Source: Undibacterium parvum (GTDB lineage Bacteria > Pseudomonadota > Gammaproteobacteria > Burkholderiales > Burkholderiaceae_D). From it: a stretch of 64,000 nt of DNA. The notes under the pieces are model-generated. The model was not told the origin of the DNA. It worked only from the letters and a program-made list of their open reading frames with translations, and did not search any database. This document shows, one piece after another, positions 24,399-32,381 of the stretch. The stretch is taken from the NCBI RefSeq assembly GCF_003955735.1, contig NZ_CP034464.1, positions 1,178,001 through 1,242,000 on the forward strand, written 5' to 3'. Position 1 is the stretch's first letter; every line of letters starts with the position of its first letter. A program made the translations under genes and the position numbers.

Positions 24399-24434
24399 CA
24401 ATTGAAATTGTAAGCATGCTTACAATTTCAATTG
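24399..24434. repeat. Perfect 36-bp palindrome
   Basis: Centred on GCATGC at 24414-24419. Each half reads CAATTGAAATTGTAAGCA outward to the centre, and the two halves are exactly complementary with no loop. It lies upstream of the binding-protein gene and ahead of the divergent membrane/TPR gene. It may be an operator for a dimeric regulator; no loop favours a DNA-binding role over a transcript hairpin. Function inferred. Confidence 0.8.
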
Positions 24435-24510
24435 AATTGCGCATTCTTGCGGCCCGAACTGATAGAAAGGATGGATTTTTGTACTAAGAGGCAAATACGG
24501 CGCATTGTTA

Positions 24511-24663
24511 CTAATTTTCACAACATAAAGCGACAGTCTTAGTTGACTCAGCAGGCACTTCACGAGATAGTTCGGGGGCTAAGCGTGCTGACAGCGCTGA
24601 CAGTTTTATAGCGACTTGGCGAATGCGGCTAGAGGCCAGCACATTTGACTTAACCATAGACAT
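24511..24663 (-). CDS. Possible small ORF (50 residues)
   Basis: A 50-residue frame starting MSMVKSNVLASSRIRQV, with AGAGG just before the ATG, divergent from the large gene at 24691. It is basic in its first half, with two adjacent cysteines near the end and no recognisable domain. It could equally be chance. Its only support is the ribosome-site-like sequence and a free intergenic position. Confidence 0.25.
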   Translation of the reverse strand: MSMVKSNVLASSRIRQVAIKLSALSARLAPELSREVPAESTKTVALCCEN

Positions 24664-24690
24664 ACCTCTGATTTCAAAAAAATATTCCTG

Positions 24691-26811
24691 ATGTCTATTT
24701 CTGATCCCTCCCAATTATTGCAACGTATTCCGGAGTTACTGCAACTCGTCGATGTGCCAGCTATTCGTCGCGCGATAGAGACTGGTGATGCCTTCAAGGT
24801 GTATCGAGTGCTCATCTTGGCGCGCCTGTTCCGGCGCCTGCCCGAGCATCGTGAACTGCTGCAAATGCTGACCAGCGAACGTCGCTTATTTGCCAAGGCA
24901 TATAAAAACAAACCGTATTTTGGCGGCCTGAAATATTTTGGCTTTGGATTTCTGGGCGCGGCCGAAAGTGACAGTGACGACAGCCACATCGCCCTGCATG
25001 CATTGACGCTGGGCGCGCTGATACCGCTAATCCCTCTCGGTTGTTACGTCGTCAAAAGTAGCGGTGAGCGGCAATGGCATATTTATGCAAAGGCGCCCTT
25101 GGGCGTAGGCATATGGCTATACACCCGCGCTCTGGCTTTGAGCTTAGTGACCCTGATTATTTTTGGCGCTGTGCATAACTATCATCAATACAGCACGCAA
25201 GATGTGATGGTGATCAATGGCTTTGACGTCGCCTTAGACATCAAACTAAACGGCAATAAAATTAAGCTGCCAGCGCAAGGGCGTGTCAACATCAACGTCA
25301 AACACGGTCTGGTAACAGGCAGCGCCGAGATAGACAAAATCGGCGTAATTGATAATTTCAAACAAACCGTGCATAGCGGTACCCATTACAATATCTGGAA
25401 TATCGCTGGCGCCGCCCCACTACTGCTCAATACCAGCAACTATTCATCCGACCAGACCACGCCAACTAAGCCACCCGCCCAACAAACGGTGTATTGCGGC
25501 AGCCGCTATATAGAATTGCCGAACATCGATTATGCCTTTGTCGAACTGCCCGCTATCAGTAGTTTTAACAAGTTGAAAGAAGGCCAGGCTGTGCGGCAAC
25601 TGATGATAGAAAAATCGGACGAATTGCCGACACCAGCCGGTGTCACGCTGTGTGTTGAGTATGCATTTCGCCATTCTCAAGAAAAATCTATGGCAGCTGC
25701 GTTGGAGGTTTTGGCCAAGCTACACGACTGGGATGCGAAACACGCTCAGGCTGCCATCAGCGCCGCGCAACAAGTCTCGAATGCAGAAGCAATACGGATC
25801 GCGACGCTGGCCTTGCAAGCGCAACCTGACAATGTCGATTACGAAAGACGCTATCAGGACGTGATGATAGAAGCCGGTCAATACCAGCAACTACTCAGTC
25901 AATACGCGGCCAAGGCGCAGCAACATCCAGAATCAGCGACGGCGCAGTATTTACACGCCTCACTCTTGGCGGGCTTACCTGGCTTAGCCGCGATGCAGGC
26001 GGCACATCTAAGCTTCCCGCAAGACGCCTCCATCTTAAGTGCTCTGGCGTGGCGTAAGGCTATCCATGCCGATTATTCCGGCGCCTATCAAGATATCCTC
26101 AAACTACGACAACTCTCGCCAAAACATGCCGATACGCTGTTTGATACCGAGGTCAGAACCCTACTGGCGCAGGGTCGTAAATTGGATGCATTAAACCTCT
26201 TGAACGCTGCCGCCCGTGATAAGCGAGCCAGCGCGCGCGCCGCCCGTGCCGCTGATTTTGCCTTGGTGGCGCGGCAAGCCAACGCCGATCCTGAGTTTTG
26301 GTTCAAGCAATTGCCGCCTAGCGTAGACAACGCCAGCAGTATTGATTTTTACCGCATCCGTGCCGGTTTAGCACCGAAGCAGGCCGCTAAAAACCAAGAC
26401 AACTATGTACAACTAGCCCTGGCACTAAGGAATAATCCCAGTCTGGCGGTACAACTGGCGCGCGCTTTGGATCCCTATCAATTGAGCAGTCTGGCCAGTG
26501 ATCAAATGCTTTTATTGTTCGGCGAAGCACTCAAAATCGAGGATGCAAGTCTGATTAAACGGCTACAAAACGCGCTGCATTTATCCAAAGAGGAAAGCGG
26601 CTTACTGTCCAACTTCATGCAGGGTGAGGCCGTCGATCTGGATCAATTCGATCTGGCGCTAGAAATGCAGCCGGCCGCGTATTTGATACGCTCGCGCAAT
26701 CCGCAGTTAAGCGATGCCGAAAGAGCGGGCTTACGCAGTCTAGCCGCAAGAACTGACTTTATGCGTGGCCCAGTGACTACCGCGCTCACCCAATGGCCAG
26801 CGAGGAACTAG
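24691..26811 (+). CDS. Membrane-anchored large protein with TPR-like C-terminal region
   Basis: A 706-residue protein that I do not recognise by name. The N-terminal 95 residues are soluble and helical. Two hydrophobic helices lie near residues 103-121 and 137-162 (LTLGALIPLIPLGCYVV; LALSLVTLIIFGAV), followed by a beta-rich segment of about 75 residues (MVINGFDVALDIKLNGNKI). The C-terminal half is alpha-helical with TPR-like repeats (EAIRIATLALQAQPDNVDYERRYQDVMI; AWRKAIHADYSGAYQDILKLRQLSP). Its stop lies just before the start of an M48 metalloprotease gene, indicating a two-gene operon in which it could be a membrane partner or substrate adaptor. No Shine-Dalgarno is obvious at its ATG. Confidence 0.8.
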   Translation: MSISDPSQLLQRIPELLQLVDVPAIRRAIETGDAFKVYRVLILARLFRRLPEHRELLQMLTSERRLFAKAYKNKPYFGGLKYFGFGFLGAAESDSDDSHIALHALTLGALIPLIPLGCYVVKSSGERQWHIYAKAPLGVGIWLYTRALALSLVTLIIFGAVHNYHQYSTQDVMVINGFDVALDIKLNGNKIKLPAQGRVNINVKHGLVTGSAEIDKIGVIDNFKQTVHSGTHYNIWNIAGAAPLLLNTSNYSSDQTTPTKPPAQQTVYCGSRYIELPNIDYAFVELPAISSFNKLKEGQAVRQLMIEKSDELPTPAGVTLCVEYAFRHSQEKSMAAALEVLAKLHDWDAKHAQAAISAAQQVSNAEAIRIATLALQAQPDNVDYERRYQDVMIEAGQYQQLLSQYAAKAQQHPESATAQYLHASLLAGLPGLAAMQAAHLSFPQDASILSALAWRKAIHADYSGAYQDILKLRQLSPKHADTLFDTEVRTLLAQGRKLDALNLLNAAARDKRASARAARAADFALVARQANADPEFWFKQLPPSVDNASSIDFYRIRAGLAPKQAAKNQDNYVQLALALRNNPSLAVQLARALDPYQLSSLASDQMLLLFGEALKIEDASLIKRLQNALHLSKEESGLLSNFMQGEAVDLDQFDLALEMQPAAYLIRSRNPQLSDAERAGLRSLAARTDFMRGPVTTALTQWPARN

Positions 26812-26813
26812 GA

Positions 26814-28316
26814 ATGACGACATCAAATAATACAACTAGGACAGCGCCAGATAAGGCGCAAGCCTACCTCAATACCAATAGCAACAGGAATAACAAGATA
26901 CAGCCACGCGCGATTTTGGTATTAGGTTTATGGTTGGGATTTTGGCTGTTAGCGCTGGGCTTGATCGTGCTGCTGATGTCCTTGCCGTTCGCGCAGCTGT
27001 ACTATCGATCGTCGCTAGAAATATCTGGCTACGTCGCCGCTTTCGCCGCACTCTGTCTGGCGTATGCACTCAGGCCACGTTGGCGCTTCTCCGCGCGCGT
27101 CAAAACCAGCTTACCGCCCTTAGACCGAGCCAAGGCAGAACCCTTGTATGCGATGCTTGAGCACATCGCCAGTAAATTAAAAATTGAGGCGCCTATCGAG
27201 ATCCATCTGATCGGCGCCGCCAGCGCCTTTATCAGTTGCGAACGCAATTGGTATGGCAAGCTACTCAGATTGCGAGTAGGCATAGGCTTGCCGCTACTAG
27301 GCAACCTCTCAAATGCAGAACTAGGTTCTGTGCTGGCGCATGAATTCGGGCATTATGTGGCCGGCGATCTGGCCTTGGGGCCGTGGGTCTACCGCACCCG
27401 TAAATCCCTGACGACGACGGTGAACAATCTGGATGATTCACTGTTTTTTCTCGATCTTATTTTTCGCTACTATGGCCAGTGGGTGCTGCGCTTATCGAGC
27501 AGCATATCGCGCGCCCAGGAGTTTGCGGCAGATGCGTTTGCAGTCCAATGTTTCGGTGTCAAAGCGAGCCGCGCAGCACTAGAAAAAATTCATTTAATCG
27601 AGCCTATGTGGAGCGCCTATCTGGATCACGAACTGTGCCCAGCCATCACGCGCGGTGCACGACTGCCTGTGTTTGAGGGATTTCGACGCTTTTGCAAGCC
27701 CAGCCAAAAACGTCCAGAAGTACAAGCGAGCATCGTCCAATCCGAAGCGCGCCCTAGCAGCCACGGCGACAGCCACCCTACGCTCGCCGACAGAATTGCC
27801 GCGATACAGCCTGGTGCGACGCCGGCCTTCCCACCCTTAGCCGATTGTCTGCAATTAGTCGGTGGTGAATTAGCCGCAGAAACCGCCTGGTACAGTATGT
27901 TCGAGCACGAACAACTGATCAGCAGCGACTGGGATCAATATGGCAGCCAGATCTTGCAGACACAAATCCAAGAGCGCTTCGCCAATAGCTGGATGGCACC
28001 AGACAAACTAGCCTTCAGCGAATTAGTCGGCATGGCGCAACAAGCCGAGCAGTTATGGGAAAAATTGCGCCCCGAAGGCGTCAGCTTTTTATCCCGTCTA
28101 GGCAAACGTAATCATGTCTTGGAAATTCTCGAAGAATGGACTACCGCCTGCCTGTGTCAGCGCGGTTTCACGCCACAGGTCAGACCGGGTCAAGCGCTGC
28201 TACTAAGCCGCGGCCAACAAACGGTACAACCACGAGAACTGCTAACTGCAGCACTAGACTGTAAACTGAAATCGGCATCACTCAAACAATACGACAGACC
28301 AGAAGCAGCTATCTAA
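26814..28316 (+). CDS. M48 family membrane metallopeptidase
   Basis: A 500-residue protease. Two transmembrane helices near the N-terminus (LVLGLWLGFWLLALGLIVLL; GYVAAFAALCLAYAL) precede a zincin domain with HEFGH at about residues 176-180 and the third ligand Glu in SRAQEFAADAFA (about 236), the M48/HtpX-Ste24 signature. The C-terminal 200 residues are a helical extension. Start 26814 follows the preceding stop by two bases; an in-frame ATG at 26793 overlaps that gene instead. It is translationally coupled to the TPR-like membrane gene. Substrates are unknown; a role in envelope protein quality control is inferred. Confidence 0.87.
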   Translation: MTTSNNTTRTAPDKAQAYLNTNSNRNNKIQPRAILVLGLWLGFWLLALGLIVLLMSLPFAQLYYRSSLEISGYVAAFAALCLAYALRPRWRFSARVKTSLPPLDRAKAEPLYAMLEHIASKLKIEAPIEIHLIGAASAFISCERNWYGKLLRLRVGIGLPLLGNLSNAELGSVLAHEFGHYVAGDLALGPWVYRTRKSLTTTVNNLDDSLFFLDLIFRYYGQWVLRLSSSISRAQEFAADAFAVQCFGVKASRAALEKIHLIEPMWSAYLDHELCPAITRGARLPVFEGFRRFCKPSQKRPEVQASIVQSEARPSSHGDSHPTLADRIAAIQPGATPAFPPLADCLQLVGGELAAETAWYSMFEHEQLISSDWDQYGSQILQTQIQERFANSWMAPDKLAFSELVGMAQQAEQLWEKLRPEGVSFLSRLGKRNHVLEILEEWTTACLCQRGFTPQVRPGQALLLSRGQQTVQPRELLTAALDCKLKSASLKQYDRPEAAI

Positions 28317-28331
28317 GTGGGGAGCGTAAGC

Positions 28332-28367
28332 GATTTTTGAAGTTCCCAGAAGGGAACTTCAAAAATC
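28332..28367. repeat. Head-to-head repeat-end hairpin
   Basis: A perfect 16-bp inverted repeat, GATTTTTGAAGTTCCC / GGGAACTTCAAAAATC with a 4-nt AGAA loop. It looks like two terminal arms of the adjacent MITE-like element joined head to head. Confidence 0.75.
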
Positions 28368-28482
28368 CCGTTAATCGGGATGCAGCGCAAGGCGCGAACC
28401 GGAGCAATACGTCGGTATTGCGAGGATCGCATTGAACAATCGACGCCGCGATGCGCCCGAGTATAGGGTTTTTAGAGTTCCC
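28352..28482. repeat. MITE-like inverted-repeat element, copy 2 (131 bp)
   Basis: Reverse-orientation copy of the element at 2640-2758. GATGCAGCGCAAGGCGC and CGGAGCAATACGTCGGTATT are shared, and the ends are GGGAACTTC and AGAGTTCCC. About 12 bp are inserted relative to copy 1. It lies in the 305-bp gap between the M48 gene and metF, which contains nothing else besides these repeats and the terminator. Confidence 0.75.
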
Positions 28483-28490
28483 AGAACCGT

Positions 28491-28552
28491 ATGCGCAATC
28501 TGTATGCGGGTTTACAGCATTTTTGATGCTGCAGGCCGCATACAGCTTGCAT
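28491..28552. repeat. REP-like hairpin repeat, copy 4
   Basis: Arms GCGCAATCTGTATGCGG and CCGCATACAGCTTGCAT flank a GTTTACAGCATTTTTGATGC-type loop. It is the same family as the 19759 copy and directly follows MITE copy 2. Confidence 0.65.
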
Positions 28553-28583
28553 CTAGCTTTTGGGGAACTTCAAATAAAAAAAA

Positions 28584-28607
28584 GCGCATGAGCCATGCGC
28601 TTTTTTT
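28584..28607. terminator. Bidirectional intrinsic terminator
   Basis: GCGCATG / CATGCGC stem with a 3-nt loop, flanked by an A run on the left and seven T on the right. It serves the convergent M48 and metF transcripts. Confidence 0.9.
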
Positions 28608-28621
28608 CGTCAATCAGGGTC

Positions 28622-29449
28622 TCACACTAAACGTTGCCAGATCGCAGTAGTCGCCGCAGCTTGATTCAGCGAATAAAAATGTAAGCCCGGTGCGCCACCG
28701 GCTAACAGCCGTTCGCACAGATGGGTTACCACATCTAGACCGAAGGCCTTAATCGACGCAGTGTCGTCACCGTAACTGGCTAGTTTTAAGCGTACCCAGC
28801 GCGGGATTTCCGCGCCGCACATTTCTGAGAAACGCAGCAACTGATTACTGTTCGTGATCGGCATGATGCCCGCCACGATAGGTGCAGTCACACCTGCCTT
28901 TTGGGCCAGTTCTACGAATTGAAAATACGCATCAGCGTTATAAAAATATTGGGTAATCGCGGCATTCGCGCCGGCCTGCATCTTGCGCACAAAGCTATTC
29001 AGATCATCTTGCGGTGAACGCGCTTGCGGATGCATTTCTGGATAGGCTGCCACTTCGATATGAAACCAGTCACCGGTCTCGGCACGAATAAACTCTACCA
29101 GTTCATTGGCATAGCGGAATTCACCGCCCATGCCGTAACCGCTAGGCAAATCGCCCCGCAAGGCCACCAATCTACGGATATCGTGCGCCTTATATTGCTG
29201 CAAAATTTCACGTATCGATTCGCGAGTACCACCGACACAGGAAAGATGCGGTGCGGCGTCATAGCCCTCCTTGCGAATTTCCACCACGGTGTCTAGCGTA
29301 CCTTGTTGCGTAGTGCCGCCGGCACCGAAAGTGACTGAGAAATACTTAGGCTGCAAAGCGGCCAGTTTGGCGCGCGTGATACTCAGTTTTTCTGTGCCTT
29401 CCGCCGTCTTGGGCGGGAAAAATTCTATGCTGAAATTATGCGCAGTCAT
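28622..29449 (-). CDS. metF: 5,10-methylenetetrahydrofolate reductase
   Basis: A 275-residue FAD enzyme that reduces 5,10-methylene-THF to 5-methyl-THF for methionine synthesis. The N-terminus has the typical FSIEFFPPKTAEG, followed by FSVTFGAGG and the HLSCVGGT segment. Length and motifs match bacterial MetF. Its ATG overlaps the stop of the preceding yvlD-like gene by one base, and that gene follows ahcY, so the unit ahcY-yvlD-metF is likely governed by the SAH riboswitch upstream. A terminator closes the unit. Confidence 0.96.
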   Translation of the reverse strand: MTAHNFSIEFFPPKTAEGTEKLSITRAKLAALQPKYFSVTFGAGGTTQQGTLDTVVEIRKEGYDAAPHLSCVGGTRESIREILQQYKAHDIRRLVALRGDLPSGYGMGGEFRYANELVEFIRAETGDWFHIEVAAYPEMHPQARSPQDDLNSFVRKMQAGANAAITQYFYNADAYFQFVELAQKAGVTAPIVAGIMPITNSNQLLRFSEMCGAEIPRWVRLKLASYGDDTASIKAFGLDVVTHLCERLLAGGAPGLHFYSLNQAAATTAIWQRLV

Positions 29450-29790
29450 TATTTTTTCAGGAGTAAAGTAGTGAGTGTCCAGGAGATCACGCTATACAAC
29501 AGCGCAGCACCGACCGCAGACCAGAATCCCGCGACATGAAAGCCGTCTATCATATTGGCCACCATCCAAAACATCAGCCCGTTAATCACAAAGATGAACA
29601 AGCCCATGCTCAGCAAGGTGACCGGCAGGGTCAGTAACAGCAAGATAGGCCGCAGGATAGTGTTGACAAAACCGAGTACCACGGCCACCAGCAAGGCCGT
29701 CATAAAACTATCGATTTTTACGGAATGCATCAGGTAGGGTAAGGCCAGCAAGGCCAGCGCATTGATCAACCAGGTTGCTAACAGCGGCAT
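29449..29790 (-). CDS. YvlD/DUF360 phage-holin-family membrane protein
   Basis: A 113-residue integral membrane protein with about four hydrophobic helices, of the DUF360 (mycobacterial 4TM/YvlD, phage holin family IV-like) family. Motifs include MHSVKIDSFMTALLVAVVLGFVNTILRPIL and the central MLFWMVANMIDGFHVAGF. Its placement between ahcY and metF is the usual one in Betaproteobacteria. The function is not established; the name holin is only a family label and no phage genes are present. The stop overlaps the metF start. Confidence 0.87.
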   Translation of the reverse strand: MPLLATWLINALALLALPYLMHSVKIDSFMTALLVAVVLGFVNTILRPILLLLTLPVTLLSMGLFIFVINGLMFWMVANMIDGFHVAGFWSAVGAALLYSVISWTLTTLLLKK

Positions 29791-29869
29791 GAAGTCTCCA
29801 AAATTAAATCAAGTTGGCTACCAGCTCCGGTCTAATAGGACGCGGAGCCGTAGCCAGTATTACAGACGA

Positions 29870-31309
29870 TTAATAACGATAGTGTTCCGGCTTGTAAGGG
29901 CCAGATTTGGCAACACCGATATAGTTGGCTTGCTCGTCAGTCAGTACGCTCAATTGGGCATTGAGTGTCTTCAATTGCAGACGCGCGACTTTTTCATCGA
30001 GATGCTTAGGCAGAGTGTAGACGCCGACCGGATACTGCTTGGTGTTGACGAACAACTCGATCTGAGCAATGGTCTGATTAGCGAACGAGGAACTCATCAC
30101 ATACGATGGGTGACCGGTACCGCAACCGAGATTGACCAAACGGCCTTCGGCCAACAAAATGATCCGTTTTCCGTCAGGGAAAATCACGTGATCAACTTGT
30201 GGCTTGATGTTATCCCACTGATACTTCTTGATGGAAGCGACGTCGATTTCATTGTCGAAGTGACCGATATTGCAGACGATGGCATTGTTCTTCATCTTCA
30301 GCATATGATCGTGGCTGATGACATGGTAGTTACCGGTCGTAGTGACAAAAATATCGCCGAATTCAGCCGCATATTCCATAGTCACAACACGGTAACCTTC
30401 CATCGCTGCCTGCAGTGCGCAGATAGGATCGATTTCGGTCACCCATACCTGTGCCGACAAGGCACGCATCGCTTGGCAGCAGCCCTTACCGACATCACCG
30501 TAACCGGCGATCACGGCTACTTTACCGGCGATCATGACGTCGGTAGCGCGCTTGATACCATCGACCAGCGATTCACGGCAGCCATACAGATTGTCGAACT
30601 TCGACTTCGTCACAGAATCATTCACGTTGATCGCTGGGAAGGCCAGTTTGCCTTCTTTATGCATCTGATACAGGCGATGCACACCAGTCGTGGTTTCTTC
30701 GGTCACGCCCATGATGTGCGGCAGACGCTTGGAGTACCAATCTGGCTCCGCTTTCAGGTGCGACTTAATCGCATTGAACAAGCAGATTTCTTCTTCTGAA
30801 CCAGGATTGGCCAATACCGAAATATCTTTCTCGGCGCGGCTACCCAGATGCAGCAGCAACGTGGCGTCGCCGCCGTCATCCAAAATCATATTCGAGAAAA
30901 CGACAGAGCCGTTTTCATCGTTTGGCCATTCAAAGATGCGATGGGTAAAATCCCAGTATTCGTCCAGATTTTCGCCCTTGAAAGCGAACACTGGTGTGCC
31001 GCCGTCGGCAATCGCCGCAGCGGCATGATCTTGGGTCGAGTAAATATTGCAGGAAGCCCAACGCACTTGCGCGCCCAGTGCTTTCAGGGTTTCGATCAAG
31101 ACCGCAGTCTGTATCGTCATGTGCAAAGAGCCGGTAATACGGGCGCCGCGCAAAGGCTGAGTAGCAGCGAATTCTTCGCGGATTGCCATCAGACCAGGCA
31201 TTTCGGTTTCGGCGATACTGATTTCTTTGCGGCCCCAATCAGCCAGGCTGAGATCGGCAACTAAGTAGTCTTGCGTGGTATTTTGAGTAGTCATTGTGGT
31301 GGCGTTCAT
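29870..31309 (-). CDS. ahcY: S-adenosylhomocysteine hydrolase
   Basis: A 479-residue NAD-dependent cytosolic enzyme that splits SAH to adenosine and homocysteine, removing the product inhibitor of methyltransferases. The start at 31309 ([26 protein letters not shown]) follows AGGAGGG; longer frames run into the riboswitch. Conserved features include the NAD-binding GYGDVGKGC, the SAH-binding [13 protein letters not shown] and the C-terminal [12 protein letters not shown]. The leader contains an SAH riboswitch, and the gene heads a likely operon with yvlD and metF. Confidence 0.98.
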   Translation of the reverse strand: MNATTMTTQNTTQDYLVADLSLADWGRKEISIAETEMPGLMAIREEFAATQPLRGARITGSLHMTIQTAVLIETLKALGAQVRWASCNIYSTQDHAAAAIADGGTPVFAFKGENLDEYWDFTHRIFEWPNDENGSVVFSNMILDDGGDATLLLHLGSRAEKDISVLANPGSEEEICLFNAIKSHLKAEPDWYSKRLPHIMGVTEETTTGVHRLYQMHKEGKLAFPAINVNDSVTKSKFDNLYGCRESLVDGIKRATDVMIAGKVAVIAGYGDVGKGCCQAMRALSAQVWVTEIDPICALQAAMEGYRVVTMEYAAEFGDIFVTTTGNYHVISHDHMLKMKNNAIVCNIGHFDNEIDVASIKKYQWDNIKPQVDHVIFPDGKRIILLAEGRLVNLGCGTGHPSYVMSSSFANQTIAQIELFVNTKQYPVGVYTLPKHLDEKVARLQLKTLNAQLSVLTDEQANYIGVAKSGPYKPEHYRY

Positions 31310-31334
31310 CACGCCCTCCTTTCGATTGAAAAAA

Positions 31335-31410
31335 GTAACGTGAGCGCGGTTTTCTGATTCCAAGCCTGGCAAAATAGCAAGATTTTGTCGCAGCGCTCCT
31401 TGGAAGACCT
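31335..31410 (-). ncRNA. SAH riboswitch in the ahcY leader
   Basis: Read on the minus strand, the leader contains CCAAGGAGCGCTGCGAC, then a stem, then GCCAGGCTTGG and finally GCGCTCACGTTAC. AGGAGCGC can pair with the distal GCGCTC (the pseudoknot/P4 interaction) and CCAAG with CTTGG, as in the SAH_riboswitch family. It lies 26 bp upstream of ahcY. These switches turn on the gene when S-adenosylhomocysteine accumulates. A -10-like TATACT lies just upstream (around 31412-31419). Confidence 0.92.
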
Positions 31411-31651
31411 GAAGTATAACGCAAATGCAGGACCAAGCGCGCAATGTTGCAGCGGCCAAGTTAAAAACGCCGCCAGCGTCGCGCTAAGCGCCTTGCCTGA
31501 ATCGACAATGCTTAGTGAATCAGCGCGGCAGCAAACCGCTTGCGCAAATCGTGGCTAAGCTGGCAGATTCCCCGCAGCCCCCCAACAAATATAAGAAATA
31601 ATGGGAGTATGCCTAAAAAAACTGGCAATCGCGCATATAGCTAAAGGGCAG

Positions 31652-31679
31652 TAAAATATACCCCACGGTAGTATATTTA
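31652..31679 (-). terminator. AT-rich hairpin downstream of apt
   Basis: TAAAATATAC / GTATATTTA with a 9-nt loop, 14 bp after the apt stop codon. The T-rich stem makes it only a weak terminator candidate. The region from 31460 to 31650 shows no gene. Confidence 0.4.
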
Positions 31680-31692
31680 AAGCTTAAAGAGC

Positions 31693-32253
31693 TTAATGAC
31701 CGTCGAAATTGCACACCGTGTACAGCGGCAAGCCACTCGCCTTAATTAATTCTGAGCCGCCCAACTCAGGCAGATCGACGATCACCGCCCCCTCGACCAC
31801 GGTGGCACCGAGTCGCTCCAATAATTTACGACCCGCCATCATAGTGCCGCCAGTGGCGATCAAATCGTCAATCAAAACCACGCGATCACCGGCTTTGCAG
31901 GCATCGGTATGCAACTCTACCGTGGCGCTACCGTATTCAAGTTCGTATTGCTCAGACACTGTGGTAAACGGCAATTTACCTTTTTTACGGATAGGCACGA
32001 AACCGAGATTAAGTTCGTACGCCACCACCGAACCGATGATGAAACCACGCGCATCCAGACCGGCGATCATGTCGAGCTTGGCATCCATATAGCGATGCAC
32101 AAACATATCGATTAAGACTCGGAAGACCTTGGGGTTTTGCAGTAAAGGGGTAATATCACGGAACATGATGCCTTGTTGCGGCCAGTTTTCCACCGTGCGT
32201 ATATGCTCTTTAATGTAGTCGGATGGGTTTTGCATAGTGTCTGGTTTCTTCAT
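31693..32253 (-). CDS. apt: Adenine phosphoribosyltransferase
   Basis: A 186-residue enzyme making AMP from adenine and PRPP (purine salvage). The PRPP-binding loop [17 protein letters not shown] and the upstream [16 protein letters not shown] are typical of Apt. The N-terminus [26 protein letters not shown] is the conserved hood region. Start choice (MKKPDTM or the internal MQNPSD at residue 7) cannot be decided. It is flanked upstream by an inverted-repeat element. Adenosine released by AhcY is metabolically related, but the genes are not in one operon. Confidence 0.96.
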   Translation of the reverse strand: MKKPDTMQNPSDYIKEHIRTVENWPQQGIMFRDITPLLQNPKVFRVLIDMFVHRYMDAKLDMIAGLDARGFIIGSVVAYELNLGFVPIRKKGKLPFTTVSEQYELEYGSATVELHTDACKAGDRVVLIDDLIATGGTMMAGRKLLERLGATVVEGAVIVDLPELGGSELIKASGLPLYTVCNFDGH

Positions 32254-32262
32254 GTATGCGAC

Positions 32263-32355
32263 CTACGCAAAACAGCTCCAGCGTCCTCGTATCCGCCTTG
32301 CCGTACTGGAGTACTGTCTTCGGCGTTACTCTTAGCTGGAACAATTTTGCGTAAG
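32263..32355. repeat. Inverted-repeat element with ACTTACGCAAAA-type ends
   Basis: About 93 bp. The left end CCTACGCAAAACAGCTCCAGC and the right end, read inverted, CTTACGCAAAATTGTTCCAGC match apart from a few bases. The core includes CGTACTGGAGTACTG. It sits between apt and the Kef-type antiporter gene; a half copy is at 8087. Confidence 0.7.
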
Positions 32356-32381
32356 TCTTAATGGAATTAAAAAATAAGCCG

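Noticed and set aside
29449..29790. A phage remnant, because of the holin-family label
   Set aside because: The gene is in the normal ahcY-yvlD-metF context and there are no other phage genes; the label is only a family name.
29762..30799. A 345-residue plus-strand frame antisense to ahcY
   Set aside because: It lies entirely opposite a highly conserved metabolic gene, has no motif, and its codon pattern reflects the third-position bias of ahcY.
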